Shown here piece by piece: positions 57,131-64,000 of a DNA stretch of 64,000 nucleotides. The notes under the pieces were generated by a model. The model saw only the letters and a program-made list of their open reading frames with translations, searched no databases and was not told the DNA's origin. Made by a program: the position numbers and the translations under genes. The DNA lies in the NCBI RefSeq assembly GCF_018687715.1, contig NC_056766.1:9537501-9601500 (forward strand), in the 5' to 3' direction. Position 1 is the first letter of the stretch. Each line of letters opens with the position of its first letter. The DNA comes from Carya illinoinensis (taxonomy: Eukaryota; Streptophyta; Magnoliopsida; Fagales; Juglandaceae).

Positions 57131-60100
57131 CCCCTTTCCGACTTCTCTCTCTTTCATTTCTCTTCTTTTCTTCATCTTCTCTACCTCTTGTCTGTCTGAA
57201 AGCAAACTGGTTTGTCTCTTTTTTTCGGTTTGTCTCTTGGTTGTTTCTCTTGATGTTCTCTCTTCTCTCTGTGTTTTATTTTCTCTTGGTGTCTCTTTAG
57301 GTTTGTTTTGTGAATGTTTTTTTCCCTTTTTTTTTTCTCCTGGGGCTCTCTATTTTCTCTCTCTATTGTTTTGCGTTTTTGGGTTTGGTGTGGTGTTCGT
57401 TTTAATGTTTTGAGTGTGTATGTTATGGATTTTTTGCATTGTACTTTTAAATTATTTTTTTCCTTAAAGTTGTTTATTTTTCCTCTTTGGATCTTTAGAT
57501 ATATTATTCATTTGTATGTTTTGAGTTGTTATGTTGTGGGTGGTTTGTATTTTTGCTAAAAAAATATAATTTTTCATTGGTATGTAAGATGTAGGTTTGT
57601 ATATTGTCGGTTGTTTATATTTTTTTTTTTGTATTTTTTGTAGAAAAATAATTTTTTCCCATGGTGTTGTTAGTTATTTATCATTGCATTTGGACATATA
57701 TTGTTTCTTTGTATGGTTTGAATTTGCATGCTGTGGGTTGTTTGTATTTTGGGTGAAAAAATGTTTTTTATTTATTGGTTTCTATGATATATTTTTTGTG
57801 AGTTTGTGTTCTTGGTTTTTATGCCGTTGTATGTTGTTGGTTTGGTGTTCCTTTGTATGTTTTGTGATTTTTTTTTCTCTCGTGCAATTCTCTTTTCTCT
57901 TTCTCTGTTATTTTATGTTTTTGTATTCTTGTGTGGTGTTCATTTCTACATTTTAAGTGTGTATGTTGTGGATTTTTTACATTTTACTTGATTTTTTTTA
58001 CATGATGTTGTTTGGTTTTCTCTTCGGATCTTTAGATATGTTGTTCCTTTCTATGTTTTGAGGTTTTATGTTGTAGGTGGTTTGTATTTTTAGTCAAATT
58101 TTTTTTCATGAGTTTGTATGATCTAGGTTTGTATATTTTTCGTTGTATATTTTTTTTATTTTTCAGAAAAAAAAAAATTTCCTCCCATGGTGTGTTGTTG
58201 GTTTTTTTATGAGTTTGTATGATATATTTTTTGTAAGTTTGTATTGTCGATTTTTATGCCGCTGTGTGCTATTAGTTTGGATGTTTTGAAAATTGATTGT
58301 GTTATTATCTATGAGAGTTGCTTTTTCTCATTTAGTTAAATATTTTTTTTTTGTATTCTATGGGTCTCGACACTTTCGATTTTTGGTATATTTTCTTAGA
58401 AAAAATAATTTTTTGACATATATAACTTTTTGCTGTTTTTTCGTGTGGAAAGAGATAATTTTTTATATTGACTTCTTGGCTTTTTGTTTTTTGATTTGCA
58501 GGTTTGTTGTATTTACATTTTTTCCATAAAATTTGTTTTTGTTGGTATATATACAATTTTTTAAGATTTCTTTTCTAGAGTTTAAGTTGTGTGAAGTTAA
58601 TATTTTAAGAATAATATGGTGTTGGTTTTTTCTTTTTTTTCTTTTTTTAATGTTGTAATCTTTTTTTTTTCTTTTTATAGATAGAATATTCCCAGATCAA
58701 TTCTATAGAATTTGAGTTGTGTGAAGTTATTTTTTTGGTTATAATGCAGTGTTGTATTTTTTTTATAATGTAGTTGTTTTTCTTTAATATCGTATAGTGT
58801 GCTATATATAAATCTGTTGTGTTGCTTATGGTATAATATTTTATACTTTTGACTTTTTTGGTTTCAAGTTGGTATTTCTGAACTTTCTCATTGTTAATAA
58901 GTATGTAGTTGCATAGGTTGTTTTATATTTATATTTTGTATAAATATCTACTTTATTTTGTTATTTTTAATACTGATATCTTGGGTTTTATTTTTGTAGC
59001 AAATTTGGTTTTAATGTTTTTTTTTTCTCAATTCTAACTTTTTATTGTTTTGTTTGAACGATTTATTTATTAGCTTTCTTTCTTTTCTTTTCTTTTTTTT
59101 TCTTTCTTTATTTATTTTTTTGTTACCATTTTGCATCATTCATTGTCTAAGATTATTTTCTTATTTATATTTTGCAGGAGGTTTATAACAATAGCATTGA
59201 CATTGGAGTTTAACTTTGAAGTTTGTCCTTCTCAAGTTTTCAAATTTGTAGTAATGTTTTATAATTTATCCATAATATGTGATTATTAATTTATTTATAG
59301 TTTGGGAATTGATTAATAATGTGTTAGAAAATATGATCTGTTTCTTAATGTAATATTCTTTTTTTTTTAGTATGTACTGTTGACTTTTTTTTAGTTCTAT
59401 GGATTTCACATTTTTAAGTGGATAGAATTTTTTTCCAACACTTTTTCTTATCAATTCAGCTTAATTTTCTTTTGGTCTTATGATTTACTTGTGCAGTTTT
59501 CTATTTACTTTTTTTTTTTACTGTAAAATTGATTTTTGTTAGTTTAGAGAATATTTTCTCCATATCTGTTTTGTAAAGTTTTGTTGTGTGAAGTTAATTT
59601 CTAGGTATAATGCATTATTGTATTTTGTTTGGATGTATGATTTAAAACATGTGATTGGGGTTGCTTTTTTGTGTTGTTGGTTTTTTTTGGGTGTGGAGAA
59701 ATTTTGATGTTGGTTTAAGAATTGTAATTTTTTTTTTTAACATTTTCATCCTATGGTCAATGATGCAGTTTATTTCTGTGTTTCTTGGGTCTTGTTATAT
59801 TTTTTTTTTTGTATGTATTGGTAATTCATGAAACATATATCTTTGTTGAGCTTCATGTGTATCTCTTTGTTATTTTTTTTGCTGCATGTTTGTTGTTTTG
59901 AAAAGTAGTTTCTAAATAAACAATGTGCTTTTCCGTTTTAGTATGGTGGAGAGATTTGTTGCAGTTGAGATAATTATTTGCTTCGACCGTTATTTTTTTT
60001 TATTTTTTTATTTTTACTTTGCTTATGAAAAAGTAATTTGCGTTTGATTCTAACTTTTTGTGCTGCTTGATACGTGTATTTTTATTATTCTATTTCTATT

Positions 60101-61930
60101 TGATCTTTTTATATGCTATAAGGCATTTATAATCCTTTTTTTTTTGCTTTATTTTTTTAGCTGTAATTAACAATTTATTTATAGTTTGAAGAGTCATCAA
60201 AAGTTTGAATCATATTTTTCTTTTGTTGTTTTAGTTTATCGATCTAAAAGCTTTTCTATCTTCTACAACATTTTAATATTTTGAAATCTTCAAATGTGTG
60301 AATATTAGTTTGAATTTTTTGCTGCCTAGCATTGGTCTATGATTTTTTTTTGAAATTTTAAAAAATAATTTGTTTAGATCTCTAATTTAAATCTTTTAAT
60401 TAGGATTATTTTTCTATGCTGTTAGTTTTTTTTTTTTTTTGGTGGGGAGAAAATTTGATGTTGATTTAAGCATTATAATTTTTTAATTTTTCTTTTTCAT
60501 CTTGTGGTCAATGATGCAGTTTGCTTCTTTTTTTCTTGTGTCTTGTTCCATTTTTATTTTTGGATATGTCTAGTAATTCATGAAAGATATATCTTTGTTT
60601 GACCTCATGTGTATTTCTTTATTATTTTCTTTGATGCATGCTTGTTATTTTGAAAGGGGGTTTCTGAATAAAGAATGTGTTTTTCCATTTCAAGATGATG
60701 GAGAGATTCGTTGCAATTTGAATAGTTACATGCTTTGGCCATTATGTATTCAACAACTCATTTTCAGAATAAGAAATATGTATGTTTGTTATTTTGTCAA
60801 GGATAATTAGACCAAGAAAGTGAACAAAGAATTTCCCAAACCTGAACATGTTTAGTGCTTAGTGTCGCTTCTGTTTTTTTGCTGAAGAGCCTGAATAACT
60901 ATACTACATTATCTTTTGTTTGTCTTATCAGTTTTCATGTCTAAGACCACAAGTTTGTTTTGTGCATTGTTGTGGAATTTTTTCCATGTTCTTGAAGCTT
61001 CTTTCAATATTGTATACTTTTCAATTACTTTTAGTTTTGTATGTGACTTTCAGTTTCATGTTCTATTTATTTTTGCTTCTTTCTATTGCTCTCGCCAAAT
61101 GGATTGGTAATTTAAACAATGAGATTTTTTTTTCTTTTTTTTTTTTAACTTATGAAAAAAATAATCTACCTTTGATTTTATTTTTCATGTTATTATATTT
61201 TTTCTACTGCTTGATTTGTATGTTTTTATTTTGTCATTTCTACTTGATCTTTTTAGAAGCTTTAAGCCATTTATAATTCTTTTTCTGCTTGATCTTTTTA
61301 GATGTAATTATCAATTTATTTATAGTTTGAAGAGTTATTAAAAGTTTGAATTATTATTTTTTTTTATTTTATTGATTTGAAACCTTTTTTTTATGTTCTT
61401 TAGCATTTTAATCTTTTGAAATCTTCACGCGTGTAAATTTTAGATTGATTTTTTTCCTATTTAGCATTGGTCTATGCTTTGTTTGAAATTTAAACAAATA
61501 TTTTGTTTGGATCTCAAATTTAAAGCATGTGATTGAGGTTGGTTTTTTGTGTCGTTTGTATTTTCTTGACTGTTTATTTTCCCTATACTTCTTAGCTTTC
61601 TGTTTTTTCATTTGCAGGTTTGTTGTATTTTTATTTTTTATTTATAAAGTTTGATTTTCTTGCTATAGATACAATTTTTCCAGATTTGTTTTCTAGGGTT
61701 TAAGTTGTGTGAAATTAATTTTTTTAGAAATGATGTATTATTTTTTTTTATGCATTTTTTTTTTTTTTGTATAGATAGGATATTTATAGATCAGTTCTAT
61801 GGAGTTTGAATTGTGTGAAATGAATTTTCTAGTTACAATGCAATGTTATACATTTTTTATAATGTAGTTGTTTTCTTTTAGTGTAGTAGTATCCCGTGTA
61901 TAAATCTGTTTTGTTTTTTATGGCATATAG
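57131..61930. repeat. T-rich block made of internal duplications
   Basis: The plus strand is visibly T-dominated for almost 5 kb with a consistent strand bias. Repeated segments: about 57355-57680 matches 57893-58212 (shift 537). 59745-60000 matches 60485-60745 (shift about 740). 60000-60360 matches 61130-61490 (shift about 1130). 58440-58800 matches 61570-61910 (shift 3095-3116). Recurrent words are TTTAAGTTGTGTGAAGTTAA, TTTGCAGGTTTGTTG and GGTCAATGATGCAGTTT. Open frames are Phe/Leu/Cys-rich by composition (for example 57093-57413 and 57597-57956). No TE domain, LTR pair or terminal inverted repeat was found. Identity unknown. Confidence 0.7.
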
Positions 61931-62975
61931 TAGCTATTTTATTAATAAAATATGTGTGAACATATAAATGCAACTCCAAAATGAATTTTAATTTTCTTTT
62001 TGAATTAATACAATATGATTGAAAATTGCAAATTTTTTTGGTATTAATAACTGAACTTGAATTTATTTTGGAAAGAAGCTATGTTCACATATTTTTTGCT
62101 GAACATGAGATTATTGAAAATTAGTGTTAAATTTGGAAAAAATTGCATATCGACAAGAGATGCATAATATTTGTATTTTCAAAATATTGTTATGAAATGG
62201 AATGTAACAAATTGAAACTGAAAATTCATGTAAAAAAAACAAAAGGTTTTTCGCAATGACTAAAAGTTATAAAAATTACTATGTTAGTACTTGGCAACAA
62301 ATCTACTACTATCAAGACAAACAAAGTCAACTCCTTACTAACTTACAAAGTGTGTACCTTTAGATTGTAAAGTTTTTGATGCGTAATTGTATGCCTTAAT
62401 TTCATATGGCTTATTAACCTAGTTGTTTTCCAAAGAGGACTTGCCAATCTATTAAAATTAAAAATCAAAACAAATCCAAACCCAATATACAATGAAAGTT
62501 TCCACCAATTTTTCAATGTAATTCATTGTTACTATTAATTTGAAATTAAAAAAACTAACAGTAGCTAACTAAAATAATCAAGATTTCGGTTGTGATTGAT
62601 GGACAGCTATAAAGGTTAGAGGTGATGGTGAAGATAATGCTATTTTATAGGATCAATCAAATGTTGTTGATACGGTTAGACATCTAGCTAAAATCAATCA
62701 AAAGATATAAAAAAAGAATCTAATAGGGAAATGAAATCAATTTATTCATGAAATAAAACAATAGCAATTTTTTGAAAAATGAAAAATGACAAGGATGGCA
62801 AAGAAGGGTAGTAAAAATACTTTAAAATATTAGCTTGACCTATATTCAGAGTTCTTATGCTTATATATAATCACATTACTTTATGGTGTACACGGGAAAC
62901 GTCTAAGTCAACTGTATGGAGTTTGATATTATATTTAAAATAATTGTATATGCCTTTTACATTTTGAATCATATT
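61931..62975. other. AT-rich spacer, no gene seen
   Basis: The strand bias of the preceding block ends here and composition becomes balanced AT-rich. No domain or repeat partner recognised. Confidence 0.5.
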
Positions 62976-64000
62976 TGTGATGACCCGCTTTTAAGTATAT
63001 TTTCGCTTAAATGGTTGTTTTTATTTTAATTAATATATCAGTTATTTGATTTTAATTTATTTACGTTTTAAAATTGGGTTTTAATTTAATTTAATTTATT
63101 TGAGGTTGTGTTTTATTTCTTTAAGTTGTTTTGTGGTTTTAATCTTTTGGCGGTTTGTTTCGTTTTTCCGGAGTGAGGACTGGACCTCATCTCTTTTCAC
63201 ATCTTTTTTCCCTTTTTCTCTTTTTTCTTTTTCTTTTTCCCTTCTTTTCCTTTTTTTCCTTCTTTTTCTTTTTTTCTTTTTTTCTTTTCCCTCTTCTCTC
63301 TCCCCGATCCGGACCCCCCCGTGCTCTCTCTCTCTCCTCCCTCTCCCTCACGCCGGCGTCACCTTCTCCAGCCCCTACCGCCGCCGTCCGGCCACCGTTC
63401 GGCCTCCCACCGGTCCCATTCTCTTCCTCTCCCTCCGGTGCACCACCCCTCCAAAACCCATCCCCAACCGGCCGGCCGTTTGGCCGGAAAAGCTCCAAGA
63501 AGGGCGCACGGATTTTGCTCCGATCCGCCGCCGTCGCTCCACCTCCGGCCACCATTTCTTCACCACTTCATCACCGACTCCTTGCCGTCCTAACCCACCC
63601 ATTTCCGGCCTCCAACGACCACCGGAACAGCTCCTACGAGCTTGGTTTCCGTTTTGGGTAATCCGGCCATTTCCGGCCATTCCGCCGCCACCCACAGCCG
63701 TTCGCCACTTCCAATAGCTTCACAACCATCCCTAGACCATTCCCTATCAATCTCGTGTCCTAGTTTGTCCCCGTTCAAAAGTGGGTTTTTCAAACCCACG
63801 GCCACAGTGAATTTTCACTGTGACGTTGCTGTTTTTCCGCCGTTTGCAACGCCGCTTGTTTTCTAAAATTGCCGTATAGCGCTGTAAGTATTTTCCAAAC
63901 CCTATTTTCAGATTTTAATATATATTGCTCATTCAATTATTTACTGTTGTTGGTTGTTGATTCCGGACTGAGTCCGAGGAGTTTCGGGGGTCGGATGGAT
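62976..64000 (+). mobile_element. LTR of the same family, 5' part, cut by the window end
   Basis: Starts TGTGATGACCCGCTTTTAAG and follows 54363-55390 base block by block: CT-rich tract, the GC-rich block with CCACCTCCGGCCACCATTTC, TTCACCACTTCATCACCG, CAACGACCACCGGAACAGCT and TTCCGGACTGAGTCCGAGGA. It is closer to the 54363 copy than to 45705. It is not known whether it is a solo LTR or the 5' LTR of a full element beyond the window. The frames of 106-205 codons here (both strands) are artefacts of composition. Confidence 0.82.

Noticed and set aside
57093..57956. Several Phe/Cys/Leu-rich frames resembling membrane proteins
   Set aside because: They are explained by the T-rich composition. No conserved motifs are visible and the internal duplicates do not preserve the frames.
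63100..63717. 205-codon plus-strand frame, the longest in the window
   Set aside because: It reads through the poly-pyrimidine tract (Phe/Leu/Ser) and the Pro-rich GC block of an LTR copy. Its counterpart frames in the other copies differ in length and phase.

Overview
The window is nuclear DNA of a flowering plant, most likely a woody eudicot. It is AT-rich and dense in plant transposable elements, and one clear plant transcription-factor gene is present. The recurring small AT-rich MITE families remind me of Fagales such as walnut and hickory, but that placement is an impression and was not tested. No rRNA, tRNA, CRISPR array or bacterial-type gene organisation was seen.

Layout. 1-1044 is pyrimidine-rich non-coding DNA. 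1045-6735 is a decayed minus-strand Ty3/gypsy element of the Athila/Tat kind, with gag, protease, RT, primer-binding site and LTR pieces. Two LINE fragments follow on opposite strands: RNase H at 6735-7160 (+) and the zf-RVT region at 8125-8760 (-). 9004-13623 is a Ty3/gypsy element with both LTRs. It has lost its integrase and carries a Transposase_28-like reading frame on the opposite strand. 13755-22811 is a CACTA (En/Spm) transposon. It retains the tail of its TNP2-type gene and a nearly intact six-exon Transposase_24 gene, and it is itself hit by a 2.45-kb solo LTR at 19817-22269. A copia RNase H scrap lies at 22920-23330. A MITE at about 25430-28030 is split by a 2.28-kb non-autonomous hAT element (25726-28001) with a perfect 8-bp target duplication.

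28030-44900 is the most gene-like part. It holds two TRIM retrotransposons (31871-32270 and 34722-35033) and the only convincing intact gene, a single-exon DREB/ERF factor with a C-terminal EAR repression motif (37127-37600). Upstream of that gene are a TATA box, an ACGTGGC element and a six-codon uORF. Downstream are an orphan exon-like ORF and a roughly 1-kb tandem duplication of MITE-containing DNA.

From about 45160 to 56680 lies a minus-strand Ty1/copia element that has been repeatedly invaded. A solo LTR (45560-50195) interrupts its RNase H region and in turn contains another solo LTR (45705-47804). A third solo LTR (54363-56437) sits in its 5' leader. Target-site duplications support each step. 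56697-61930 is an unusual T-dominated block built from tandem and dispersed internal duplications, with no coding capacity. A further copy of the solo-LTR family starts at 62976 and runs off the window.

Apart from the ERF gene, nothing here forms a working pathway. The window records nested insertion followed by LTR-LTR recombination and mutational decay. The most unusual items are the T-rich block, the antisense Transposase_28-like frame, the CACTA element with its readable exon structure, and the chain of nested solo LTRs.
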